Positions 53,055 to 61,474 of a stretch of 64,000 bases of DNA are shown here, in pieces. This DNA comes from Roseovarius aestuariivivens. Lineage in GTDB: Bacteria > Pseudomonadota > Alphaproteobacteria > Rhodobacterales > Rhodobacteraceae. Under the pieces are notes generated by a model, which saw nothing but the letters and a program-made list of their open reading frames with translations, had not been told where the DNA came from and ran no database searches. Position numbers and translations under genes: made by a program. The number at the start of each line of letters is the position of its first letter. Position 1 is the stretch's first letter. The stretch covers positions 334,231-398,230 of the forward strand of contig NZ_SJEY01000003.1 in NCBI RefSeq assembly GCF_004761875.1, read 5' to 3'.

Positions 53055-54287
53055 ATGAAACTCGCCGATCTCGACATTCTCGTCACCTCTCCCCCGGCGC
53101 CGGGATGGGGCGGGCGCTACTGGATTCTTGTGAAGATCACGACCGGTGACGGGATCAGCGGCTGGGGCGAATGCTATGCCGCCTCCGTCGGGCCTCAGGC
53201 GATGCGCGCCGTGATCGAGGATGTGTTCGAGCGGCACATGAAGGGCGAAAGCCCTGAAGACATTGAGAAAATGTTCCGCCGCGCCTATTCCTCGGGCTTC
53301 ACGCAGCGGCCAGACCTGACCGTCATGGGCGCGTTCTCGGGGCTGGAGATCGCCTGCTGGGACATTCTCGGCAAGGCGCGCGGACGGCCTGTCTGGGCAC
53401 TCCTGGGCGGCAAGATGAACGAGCGCATCCGCGCCTACACCTATCTCTATCCCCTGCCCCATCACGATCTGACCGAATTCTGGACCTCGCCCGAGATGGC
53501 CGCCGAGTCCGCGCTCGATGCCGTAAGTCGCGGATATACCGCGATAAAATTCGATCCCGCCGGCCCCTACACCATGCGCGGCGGGCATATGCCCGCGATG
53601 TCCGACATCTCGCTCTCGGCGGCTTTCTGCAAGGCCATCCGCGAGGCGGTGGGCGACCGCGCAGATCTTCTCTTCGGCACCCACGGTCAGTTCACGACCG
53701 CCGGCGCGATCCGGCTGGCCAAGGCGATCGAGCCCTATTCCCCGCTCTGGTTCGAAGAGCCGATCCCACCCGACAATGTCGCGCAAATGGCCCGCGTCGC
53801 CTCTGCCACCTCAATCCCTATCGCCACCGGCGAACGCCTGTGCACAAAGGCCGAATTCGCCCCTGTCTTGCGCCAGGGGGCGGCGACGATCCTCCAGCCT
53901 GCCCTGGGCCGGGCGGGCGGCATCTGGGAGATGAAGAAGGTCGCCGCCATGGCGGAGGTCTATAACTCACAGATGGCCCCGCATCTCTATGCCGGCCCGG
54001 TGGAATGGGCCGCCAACATCCATTTCGCGGCCTCGATTCCCAATCTTCTGATGTGCGAAACGATCGAAACCGAATTCCACAAGGGGCTCATTAAGAACGG
54101 AATTCAGATAAAGGACGGCTTTATCACACCGCCCGACACGCCCGGGCTCGGTATCGAGGTCGACGAGGAGCTCGCCCGCGCGCATCCCTTCGACGGCGTC
54201 GGTCTGCACCTCGAGATGCAGGACGCGCCCTGCGACTATGTGAACGGCAACAGCTTTGCCGGCGGTGCGCCGATCAAGATCGGATGA
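53055..54287 (+). CDS. Mandelate racemase/muconate lactonizing enzyme superfamily dehydratase
   Basis: A 410-residue enolase-superfamily enzyme. Metal ligands and bases lie in TAIKFDPAGPYTMRG, LLFGTHGQFTTAG, PLWFEEPIPPDN (Glu) and ATGERLCTKAEF (Glu); the late His lies in QMAPHLYAGPVEW. The form is that of sugar-acid dehydratases such as galactonate or mannonate types; substrate cannot be fixed. The leader has an operator-like palindrome. Confidence 0.85.
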   Translation: MKLADLDILVTSPPAPGWGGRYWILVKITTGDGISGWGECYAASVGPQAMRAVIEDVFERHMKGESPEDIEKMFRRAYSSGFTQRPDLTVMGAFSGLEIACWDILGKARGRPVWALLGGKMNERIRAYTYLYPLPHHDLTEFWTSPEMAAESALDAVSRGYTAIKFDPAGPYTMRGGHMPAMSDISLSAAFCKAIREAVGDRADLLFGTHGQFTTAGAIRLAKAIEPYSPLWFEEPIPPDNVAQMARVASATSIPIATGERLCTKAEFAPVLRQGAATILQPALGRAGGIWEMKKVAAMAEVYNSQMAPHLYAGPVEWAANIHFAASIPNLLMCETIETEFHKGLIKNGIQIKDGFITPPDTPGLGIEVDEELARAHPFDGVGLHLEMQDAPCDYVNGNSFAGGAPIKIG

Positions 54288-54296
54288 GTCCGCCGC

Positions 54297-55589
54297 TCAG
54301 CAACCGCCCGACTGTACCAGCCCGTAGCCGAACCGCGTGTCGCGCCCGGCCGGCCCGAGGTCACGCGCCCGCGCCCGCAGGAAACCGCGTGCACCCTGCA
54401 GCGACAGCCCGCCGCGCGCCGCCTGCCGCGCGAGGATGGCGGTGACCACCGGCGCGGCGAAGGACGTGCCCGAGCGATAGCTGCCGCCCGAGGCGCCGGA
54501 CGCCACGTATAGATCCACGCCCGGAGCCGCGAATTCGATATGCGGCCCGAAATTGGCGCGACCGTAGATGGCGCCGGCCGCATCCACAGCCGTGACCGCG
54601 ATTGTGCCGGACGCGGCCGCTGGAAAAACCGCGGCCCCGCTGCCGCCGTTGCCCGCTGCCGCGACCATGACGACTCCACGCGCCTGCGTGAGCGCCAGCA
54701 CCCGGTCGAAGACAACGTTGCTTTGTCCGGCAAACGACATGTTCACAAGCCGCACACGGTTCGCAACAAGCCAGTCAAGCGACGCGCTGATCGCTTCCAG
54801 CCGCCCGCCGGGACCTCTGCGCGCCTTGCCGAACGCCTCTGCCGCATAGAGCTGCACGCCCGGCGCGAGACCCGCGAGCGGTCCGGCGCTCGAGGCACCG
54901 GCGATCAGCGCGGCCACCGCTGTGCCATGCCCCGGCGCGTCCGCCGCCTCGCTACGCCCAAGAAAACTCTGCCGCGTGACGGCTACCCCCCGCAAAGCGG
55001 GATGCCCGGGGTTTATCGCGCCATCGATCACACCCACCCGGACGGCACCGGACAACCGACAGCTTTGCCCCGGCGCATCGCCCAGCATCGCGGCATGATA
55101 GACCCGCGGTCCTGCCGAACGCCGGTAGATCCGGTGCTGATCAATCAGCGCCGAGGGCGCCGCCTGCCGCAGCAGCGTCTGCGCAGCCTGGACGTCAAGC
55201 GTGCGGGGCAGTGCGACGAACAGCAGCTGCTGCCCGAGCTCCGGCAACGCTCTCCCCCGCAGCAGCGTAACTCCTGCAGCCTGTAGCGCGGCCTGCGCCG
55301 CGGCGGCCTGCACGCGCGCAACCAGAACTGCGTATTCCGGTGCGCCGCTTGGGGCGGCGACCACGTCGCGCGCAGCTCTCGGCAGCCCCCGCGCCACTGT
55401 CCCGCGCTCTCCCGGGTCCACGCCTCCGGACGAGGACCTGCCCGGAGATTGCTGAACCCGCACCTCGCCCGGCACTGTCGAGCAAAGCCCGGCGAGACCG
55501 CAATCAGGCAGCGCAATACGAACACTGGCCTGCGCCGCATAGGGCGCGACAAAGAGCATGCAACAAAGGGTCAGGAGGTGCTTGAGCAT
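54297..55589 (-). CDS. S8 subtilisin-family serine protease, exported
   Basis: A 430-residue precursor. Signal peptide (LKHLLTLCCMLFVAPYAAQA), a spacer, a pro-region at about 84-155 (EYAVLVARVQAAAAQ, LLRGRALPELGQQLLFVALP, PSALID) and a subtilisin domain with Asp189 (VGVIDGAINPGHPAL), His221 (DAPGHGTAVAAL) and Ser376 (RSGTSFAAPVVTA). Four Cys at 30, 36, 177 and 430 may form disulfides. Third gene of an operon with an ECF sigma factor and an anti-sigma factor. The pro-region resembles the C-terminal part of the anti-sigma factor. Confidence 0.9.
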   Translation of the reverse strand: MLKHLLTLCCMLFVAPYAAQASVRIALPDCGLAGLCSTVPGEVRVQQSPGRSSSGGVDPGERGTVARGLPRAARDVVAAPSGAPEYAVLVARVQAAAAQAALQAAGVTLLRGRALPELGQQLLFVALPRTLDVQAAQTLLRQAAPSALIDQHRIYRRSAGPRVYHAAMLGDAPGQSCRLSGAVRVGVIDGAINPGHPALRGVAVTRQSFLGRSEAADAPGHGTAVAALIAGASSAGPLAGLAPGVQLYAAEAFGKARRGPGGRLEAISASLDWLVANRVRLVNMSFAGQSNVVFDRVLALTQARGVVMVAAAGNGGSGAAVFPAAASGTIAVTAVDAAGAIYGRANFGPHIEFAAPGVDLYVASGASGGSYRSGTSFAAPVVTAILARQAARGGLSLQGARGFLRARARDLGPAGRDTRFGYGLVQSGGC

Positions 55590-55594
55590 GGTGT

Positions 55595-56191
55595 CTACTC
55601 CACGGAGTCGATGAGGTCCGGTCGCGTCGAGAGGGCCGACCGCGCAGCCTCAAGCGACGGCGCGTCCTGTGCGGCCAGTGTATAGAGCCCAAGCGCGGAG
55701 GGACCGGCGATGATGTCAAGCCCCTGCGCCAGCAGGAGAGCGCGGAGTTCGGCCTCGGTCGCGTCGTCAGCAAAGGCCACCCGCAACGTATACGCTTCTC
55801 CGACCGTCTCTGGTGCGCCCGTGGCCAGTTCCATGCCCGGTTGCCGGGTCTGCCCGACATAGACCGTCTGCGCCACGAACAGCCCCAATAGCACGACCGC
55901 CGCCACTTTCCAAAGCCGCGGCGCGGTCGCGCTGTTGGCGGCCACAATGCCATTGCTTGCTGTGCCGCTTTCACTTTCGATGTCCCGCATCAGCCGAGCC
56001 AAGCCGATGTCGCCGGGTGTCTGCACTTGCCCTTCCTGCTGCATCGACCGGCGCAGCGCCTTGAGCGCCTCAAGCTCTTGCGCAAGGGCCGGGTCTGCCG
56101 CCACGGCCGCTTCGACCGCCGCGCGTTCTTCGCCTTCCAGCGTGCCATTGGCCAGAAAGACAAGCATCGTCTCGGGATCTTGCGTCGTCAT
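55595..56191 (-). CDS. Membrane anti-sigma factor
   Basis: A 198-residue protein beginning four bases inside the sigma gene end. Residues 5-60 form a soluble helical domain (MLVFLANGTLEGEERAAVEA, LAQELEALKALRRSMQQ) like sigma-binding domains. One membrane helix follows at about 94-113 (WKVAAVVLLGLFVAQTVYVG). The outer part (134-198, YTLRVAFADDATEAELR to PDLIDSVE) resembles a small alpha/beta inhibitor or propeptide. The role is to hold the ECF sigma factor until an outside signal frees it. Coding for protease next door suggests how that signal is made. Confidence 0.8.
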   Translation of the reverse strand: MTTQDPETMLVFLANGTLEGEERAAVEAAVAADPALAQELEALKALRRSMQQEGQVQTPGDIGLARLMRDIESESGTASNGIVAANSATAPRLWKVAAVVLLGLFVAQTVYVGQTRQPGMELATGAPETVGEAYTLRVAFADDATEAELRALLLAQGLDIIAGPSALGLYTLAAQDAPSLEAARSALSTRPDLIDSVE

Positions 56192-56757
56192 GTCCGTGCC
56201 TCCGCCATGCGCGCCGAGAGGCAATGCAGCAGCAGTTTCTTGGCGTGGAAGACACGTGTCTTTATCGTGCCCTCCGGTACTTCGGCAATCTCGGCGATCT
56301 GGCCATAGGTCATGTCCTCGTAGAACGCGAGGTCGATGGCCGCCCGGTGTTGCGGTTTGAGCTGATCGAGGCAATGGCGCAGATGCACCGCCTCTTGCGC
56401 CGCCGCTAGACAGGTCGCCGCATCGGGGCTGTCATCGACGCGCTCGTCAATCTCATCTGTGAGATCCATGCGCTTGTGTTTGCGAAAATGATCCATCGTT
56501 TTCCTGTAGGCTATGCCGAATACCCATGTCTTGACTGCCGACCGGCCCTCGAAACGCACTGCCGAGCACCAGACGTCCATGAAGGTGTCATGCTGTATGT
56601 CGGCCGCTTCGAAGGGATCGTTCAATTTCGATGCGATAAACCGGTACACCGGCCGTTCCATCGCCTTGTAGAACTCGGCGAAGGCCGCTTTTTCGCCTTC
56701 GGCCATGCGCGCCAGAAACCCGGCCAGTTCGGCGTTGGACGCGCCCGGAGTGCCCAC
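56188..56757 (-). CDS. ECF-type sigma-70 factor
   Basis: GTG at 56757 with GAGGGGGAA upstream. The 189-residue sigma factor has region 2 (YRFIASKLNDPFEAADIQHD, TFMDVWCSAVRFEG, AVKTWVFGIAYRKTMDHFRK) and region 4 (LKPQHRAAIDLAFYEDMTYG, EIAEVPEGTIKTRVFHAKKL). It lacks region 1 and most of region 3, as ECF factors do. Overlaps the anti-sigma gene by four bases. It should direct RNA polymerase to its own operon and perhaps other envelope genes; no clear ECF promoter was recognised. Confidence 0.9.
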   Translation of the reverse strand: MGTPGASNAELAGFLARMAEGEKAAFAEFYKAMERPVYRFIASKLNDPFEAADIQHDTFMDVWCSAVRFEGRSAVKTWVFGIAYRKTMDHFRKHKRMDLTDEIDERVDDSPDAATCLAAAQEAVHLRHCLDQLKPQHRAAIDLAFYEDMTYGQIAEIAEVPEGTIKTRVFHAKKLLLHCLSARMAEART

Positions 56758-56893
56758 GGAATTCCCCCTCGATCAGCACTTGAAAATAACTTGGTTCAAT
56801 AATGCCTAACAAAACGCGGCACCCGGTAGAGTTGGCCGGGGACCGCCTTTGGTTGTCAAGACAAAACAGCCCGCAGAGGGCCCCGTAAGGCTA

Positions 56894-57067
56894 TCAGATC
56901 AGATTGCCCGCGCGCCCTGAGCCTTTCTGAATAGAGGTTTCGGTCTGGATATCTGGCGCGGCTCGGGTTTCCTTCCCGTCCGGATCGGGCCAAAGCGCGG
57001 ACACGCAAAGAAGCATTATGCCAGTGGTGATCAGAGCGCCCCGAGTGCGGTGACGAGGATAACGCAA
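56894..57067 (-). CDS. Possible small single-helix membrane protein
   Basis: A 57-codon frame from TTG at 57067, with GGAG at about eight bases upstream. The translation has a basic N-terminus (RYPRHRTRGA), one hydrophobic segment (LITTGIMLLCVSALW) and a polar tail (PDPDGKETRAAPDIQTETS). This fits a small membrane protein, but the start is a rare codon and no family is recognised. A weak feature in an otherwise empty 380-base gap. Confidence 0.3.
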   Translation of the reverse strand: MRYPRHRTRGALITTGIMLLCVSALWPDPDGKETRAAPDIQTETSIQKGSGRAGNLI

Positions 57068-57139
57068 GAAAAAAACTCCATGAACTCAAGACTTCATGGA
57101 AATGCGTCGAGCCACGCCCCGAATGCGTTCAGATTTTTT

Positions 57140-58069
57140 TCAGGGCAAAAGGGCCAGCCAGACCCAGACCGTCAGGATCGAGAGTGCGGTTGCCATCAGA
57201 ACAGAGGTCGCCGCCACGCGCATCGCCCGACCATACATGCTGGCGAAAATATAGGTGTTCACGCCCGGCGCCATCGCCGCAGTCAGAACCGCAGAGCGCG
57301 TGGCTTCGACCGGAAGGGAAAAGGCAAGGCCGAACCCGCGCGTGATCAGCGGATGGATTACGAGCGCGATCAGGCAAATGTACAGCACCAGCCGAAGGTC
57401 CCCTTCGGGGCGATACGTGGCCAAAACGCCCCCCAACCCGAAAAGCGCAGCCGGTAACGCCGCCCGGACCATCAGGTCAAGCCCGTCATTGAGCACCGTG
57501 GGCAACACAAGGCCAGACAGGTTCACCGCGAACCCAAGCACGATGCCTAAGATCAATGCATTTGAAAACATCGCCTTCAGAACCCGGCCGAGCAGGGCGG
57601 ACCCGGCCTGGCCTTGCGCGCGCACGATCTCCATCACGGTGATGCCAAGCCCGTAGCAAAAGGGCGAATGCACCGCGATAATGGCGAAATTCGCCTGAAG
57701 CGCGTCGGCGCCATAGGCCCGCTCTGTCAGGGGCAGCCCCAAAAGCACCGAGTTGGAAAAAAGGCAGCAAAAACCGATGGCGACCGCATCCTCCCAAGGG
57801 CGTCCGAAAATTAACCTCGCCCCGACGAGGCCGAGCACAAAGCCACTCGCCGCCCCGGCGTAAAAGCTTGTGAGAAGGCGCAGATCGAAACTTTGACCCA
57901 AATCGAGGCGGGCAATGGCCGTGAAAAGCAGACACGGAATGGCGAAGTTCTGGGTGAACTTCATCAAACCCTCGACGCCCGATTGCGAGAACCACCCCTT
58001 CCAGACCGCTAGATAGCCGAAACCGATCACGAAGAAGACCGGCAGGATGACCTCCAGAAGCGCCTGCAT
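57140..58069 (-). CDS. AEC family transporter
   Basis: A 309-residue membrane protein with about ten helices in the auxin-efflux-carrier pattern: LPVFFVIGFGYLAVWKG, NFAIPCLLFTAIA with the conserved Pro, FSNSVLLGLPLTERAYG and the late APGVNTYIFASMYG. Bacterial members move organic acids such as malate or malonate. First gene before the PhnP-like hydrolase on the same strand, seven bases apart. Confidence 0.88.
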   Translation of the reverse strand: MQALLEVILPVFFVIGFGYLAVWKGWFSQSGVEGLMKFTQNFAIPCLLFTAIARLDLGQSFDLRLLTSFYAGAASGFVLGLVGARLIFGRPWEDAVAIGFCCLFSNSVLLGLPLTERAYGADALQANFAIIAVHSPFCYGLGITVMEIVRAQGQAGSALLGRVLKAMFSNALILGIVLGFAVNLSGLVLPTVLNDGLDLMVRAALPAALFGLGGVLATYRPEGDLRLVLYICLIALVIHPLITRGFGLAFSLPVEATRSAVLTAAMAPGVNTYIFASMYGRAMRVAATSVLMATALSILTVWVWLALLP

Positions 58070-58076
58070 CGTCGGT

Positions 58077-58874
58077 TCAGACGGTGTACGAGATCACCAT
58101 CCCGTCGAAAGCCGGGGTGATGTGCTCGGGTGTTTCGTCCACCAGGGTCGCGTAGTCCATATCGACGTGCATGTTGGTCAGAATTGCCCTGCGCGGGGCG
58201 GCGCGCGCGATCCAGCCCAGCGACTTCTCCAGATGCGCATGCGTCGGGTGCGGGGTTCGGCGCAGCGCATCCAGAATCCAGCAATCCAGATCCTGAAGCA
58301 TTATCCAGCTTTCGTCGGGGATTTCGGCGACATCAGGCAGATATGCCAGATCGCCCACCCGAAAACCAAGCGCGTCGATCGACCCGTGATTGACCCAGAA
58401 AGGGCGTAATGTGACAGGCCCGCCCGCGCCGTCGATCGTGAAGTCGTCCTTGATCGTGTGCATGTCCAGGATCGGCGGATAGGGTGAATCGTCGGGCTGG
58501 ATAAATGCGTAGCCGAACCGTGCGTAAAGCGCGTTCTGCGTGTCGCCATCCGCCCAGACCGGCAGGCGCTGACGCATGTTGAAGACGATCATCCGCAGAT
58601 CGTCAAGCCCGTGCACGTGATCGGCGTGGCTATGAGTGTAAACCACCGCGTCAAGCGCGCCCACGCCTGCGTCCAGAAGCTGGGCGCGCAGGTCGGGCGA
58701 GCTGTCGATGAGCACGCGGGTGATACCCTCTTCGCTCTCACGCTCGATCAGCAGCGAACAACGACGGCGGGCGTTCTTGGGATTATTCGGATCGCAATCG
58801 CCCCAGTTTCCCCCGAGACGCGGCACGCCGCCCGACGACCCGCATCCCAGAATGGTGAACCGTATCTCACCCAT
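58077..58874 (-). CDS. PhnP-like metallo-beta-lactamase-fold hydrolase
   Basis: A 265-residue enzyme with the metal motif THSHADHVHGLDDLR and a set of early cysteines/arginines (GCGSSGGVPRLGGNWGDCD, ARRRCSLLIE) seen in PhnP and related phosphodiesterases. Probably hydrolyses a cyclic or linear phosphodiester. Overlaps the end of tatD by one base. Confidence 0.85.
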   Translation of the reverse strand: MGEIRFTILGCGSSGGVPRLGGNWGDCDPNNPKNARRRCSLLIERESEEGITRVLIDSSPDLRAQLLDAGVGALDAVVYTHSHADHVHGLDDLRMIVFNMRQRLPVWADGDTQNALYARFGYAFIQPDDSPYPPILDMHTIKDDFTIDGAGGPVTLRPFWVNHGSIDALGFRVGDLAYLPDVAEIPDESWIMLQDLDCWILDALRRTPHPTHAHLEKSLGWIARAAPRRAILTNMHVDMDYATLVDETPEHITPAFDGMVISYTV

Positions 58875-59680
58875 CAGGCCGCCGCCCGGTACTGCGCGGC
58901 CTTAGCGAAGAGCCGATCGAAATTGGCCTGTGTCTGCGCGGCGAAGTCCGGCCAGTCCATACCGACGGTCTCTGCCCCAACCTTGGCGGTGTGCACGGTA
59001 TAGGCAGGCTCGTTTCGCTTGCCGCGATAGGGAGGCGGGGCGAGATACGGCGCGTCAGTTTCCACGAGGATCCGTTCAACCGGCGCGGCGGCGAAGATCT
59101 CGCGCAACTCCGAAGATTTTGGGAACGCCGCGATGCCCGATATTGAAAGGTAAAACCCAAGATCAATTGCCGTCTGCGCCAAATCCGGCCCGGAAGAAAA
59201 ACAATGCATCACGCAGTCATAGCCGCCAGTTGCGTGCTCCTCGCTCAGGATGCGCGCCATATCCTCATCCGCATCCCGCGCATGAATGATCAGCGGAAGC
59301 CCGGTCTGGCGCGCGGCTTCGATATGCAGGCGCAGGCTTTGCTGCTGCGCCTCGGCGCTTTCGGCGGTGTAGTGATAATCAAGCCCTGTCTCGCCGATGC
59401 CGACAAATTTCGGGTGCTCGGCCAGTTTCACCAGCTCGTCGACCGTTGCCATCGGCTCATCCGCGACGCTCATCGGGTGGGTGCCGGCGGCGAAAAAAAC
59501 TTCGGGATGCGCCTCGGCAATGGCGCGCACCTGCGGCTCCAGACGAAGCTTGGTGCAGATCGTGACCATCCGGGTCACCCCGGCCTCGACCGCGCGCGCG
59601 ACGACCTGCTCGCGCTCATCGTCGAAGGTGTCGAAATCGAGATGGCAATGGCTGTCGGTGATCTGGATCTGATCGGTCAT
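58874..59680 (-). CDS. TatD-family metal-dependent hydrolase
   Basis: A 268-residue TIM-barrel deoxyribonuclease-type enzyme. The metal ligands lie in ITDSHCHLDFDTFDDER, the GIGETGLDYHYTA segment, LPLIIHARDADEDM and CVMHCFSS, and LVETDAPYLAP. TatD-type nucleases act on DNA ends and D-aminoacyl-tRNA in some species. Overlaps the next gene by one base. Confidence 0.93.
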   Translation of the reverse strand: MTDQIQITDSHCHLDFDTFDDEREQVVARAVEAGVTRMVTICTKLRLEPQVRAIAEAHPEVFFAAGTHPMSVADEPMATVDELVKLAEHPKFVGIGETGLDYHYTAESAEAQQQSLRLHIEAARQTGLPLIIHARDADEDMARILSEEHATGGYDCVMHCFSSGPDLAQTAIDLGFYLSISGIAAFPKSSELREIFAAAPVERILVETDAPYLAPPPYRGKRNEPAYTVHTAKVGAETVGMDWPDFAAQTQANFDRLFAKAAQYRAAA

Positions 59681-59699
59681 GACGTCCGGTCTGTTCAGG

Positions 59700-60851
59700 T
59701 TAGACCGTCAGCGCGGTCTGTTGCAGTTTGAACACCGTATCTAGCACAAGCGCGGCGGGATCAAGGTTGACCGCCCGACCGTGGCGGGCCCGCGCGCCGA
59801 TTTCCTGCGCGCATTCGGCCCAGATCCGACCTGCCCGCGTATCAGGTGCCAACCGGGCAAGCAGGTCCGCCTCTCCCGCGGCGGCCTCAGGCGGCGCGGT
59901 CCCGCTTGCACCTTTGCGCGCGAGGCGTGCCAGAAAGAGGTCGACCAAAGCAAAAAGCAGATCGAGCCTTGTTTCCGCGCCCCGCGCCGCGGTGGCGTCG
60001 GCAAGCTTGAGGGCGCGGGGCCGGTCGAGCTGTGGTAAAGACCCCGCGATGCCGACGAGTTCCGCGTAGAGTTTCAGACCGTCAAGATTATGAAGGCGCA
60101 CCGCCTCGCCTGCCGAACCTTGCGAAAGCTCTGCCAGCGCCTCGGCCTGCCCACCTACGTCGATTCCCGCCTGATGCAGTGCCGCGATCACGTCCTCTGG
60201 CCCGAGGCGACCCAACCGCAATTCGCGACAGCGCGAGCGGATCGTCGGTAGAAGACGCGCCGGCTGATGGGCAACCAGAAGGAAGGTGGTGCGCGCTGGC
60301 GGCTCTTCGAGCATTTTCAGAAGGGCGTTCGCGGCGGCTGTGTTCATCTCGTCGGCCGCATCGAGAATGACCACGCGACGCCCGCCATCCGCCGCACTGA
60401 GATGCACAAACTTTGCCAGATCGCGGATCTCATAGACGCGAATTTCCTTTGAAAGCTTGCCCTCTTCGTAATTTTTCTGCCGCTCGCTTTCGGTTGAGCC
60501 GAGGCCACCGCGCCGCACGAGATGCAGCCCCGGCTCTGCCCCGGCCAGGATGCGGCGCGCCACGGGATGGTCGGCTGGGATATCCAGTGTTTCCGGCGCA
60601 GGCGGCGCCCCGAAAAGACCTTCATCCTGTTCTTCGGGCGTGGCCAGAAGAAACCGGGCGATGCGCCAGGCCAGCGTCGCCTTACCCACGCCGCGTGGAC
60701 CGGTCAGCAGCCAGCCATGATGCAATCGCGTCGAAGTAAAGGCGCCGAGGAACTCGGTTTCCGCAGCCGTCTGTCCAAAGAGCTGCCGGGTTTCCCGCGG
60801 ATGCGGCGCACCGTCGACGCGATCAGGCTCTGTCATCGCGCCGTCGCTCAT
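59700..60851 (-). CDS. holB: DNA polymerase III delta-prime subunit
   Basis: A 383-residue clamp-loader subunit. P-loop-like LLTGPRGVGKATLAWRIA, the VVILDAADEMNTAAANALLK segment and the arginine-finger SRC motif (TIRSRCRELRLGRL). It loads the sliding clamp onto DNA with delta and tau/gamma. Overlaps tmk by four bases. Confidence 0.92.
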   Translation of the reverse strand: MSDGAMTEPDRVDGAPHPRETRQLFGQTAAETEFLGAFTSTRLHHGWLLTGPRGVGKATLAWRIARFLLATPEEQDEGLFGAPPAPETLDIPADHPVARRILAGAEPGLHLVRRGGLGSTESERQKNYEEGKLSKEIRVYEIRDLAKFVHLSAADGGRRVVILDAADEMNTAAANALLKMLEEPPARTTFLLVAHQPARLLPTIRSRCRELRLGRLGPEDVIAALHQAGIDVGGQAEALAELSQGSAGEAVRLHNLDGLKLYAELVGIAGSLPQLDRPRALKLADATAARGAETRLDLLFALVDLFLARLARKGASGTAPPEAAAGEADLLARLAPDTRAGRIWAECAQEIGARARHGRAVNLDPAALVLDTVFKLQQTALTV

Positions 60852-61474
60852 CCCAGGCGGTCCTCGACGCAGGCCGCCACATCGGCGGCAACGGTCTCGA
60901 CCGGCCGGTTGCCGTCGATTACGATGAACCGCTCGGGATGCTCTGCCGCAAGATCGAGAAATCCCTGCCGCATGCGCGACTGAAGCCCGGCGCCGAAATT
61001 CTCGAACCGGGCCTCGGGCCCGCCACGCGACAAGGCGCGTTCAAGACCACGGCCAGGATCCATGTCGATCAGAATCGTCAGATCCGGCTCGCGCCCGATC
61101 ATCAGGTCATGCAAGGCATCCACCTTGTCACGCAAATCGTCACGCGCAAGACCCTGGTACATGCGCGTGCTGTCCGCAAAACGATCGCAGATCACGATCT
61201 TGCCGTCCACAAGGGCCGGTTCGATCACGCGCTCAAGATGGTCACGCCGCGCCGCCGTAAAAAGCAGAAGCTCCGTTTCAGGCGACCAGCGGTCGGTGTC
61301 GCCCTCCAGCACCAACTTGCGGATCTCTTCGGCGCCCTGGCTTCCGCCGGGTTCCCGGGTCAGAACAACACCGCGCCCCGCGGCACGCAGGCGTTCCGCA
61401 AGGTGGCGGGCCTGTGTGGACTTTCCCGATCCGTCGATCCCTTCGAAACTGACAAACCAGCCTCGGGCTGTCAA
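60848..61474 (-). CDS. tmk: Thymidylate kinase
   Basis: TTG at 61474 overlaps the carboxypeptidase stop by four bases (TTGA). The 208-residue kinase has the P-loop FEGIDGSGKSTQARHLAERL, the DRF motif ICDRFADSTRMYQG and the conserved TREPGGSQGAEEI. It phosphorylates dTMP to dTDP. Operon partner of holB, as usual. Confidence 0.95.
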   Translation of the reverse strand: MTARGWFVSFEGIDGSGKSTQARHLAERLRAAGRGVVLTREPGGSQGAEEIRKLVLEGDTDRWSPETELLLFTAARRDHLERVIEPALVDGKIVICDRFADSTRMYQGLARDDLRDKVDALHDLMIGREPDLTILIDMDPGRGLERALSRGGPEARFENFGAGLQSRMRQGFLDLAAEHPERFIVIDGNRPVETVAADVAACVEDRLG

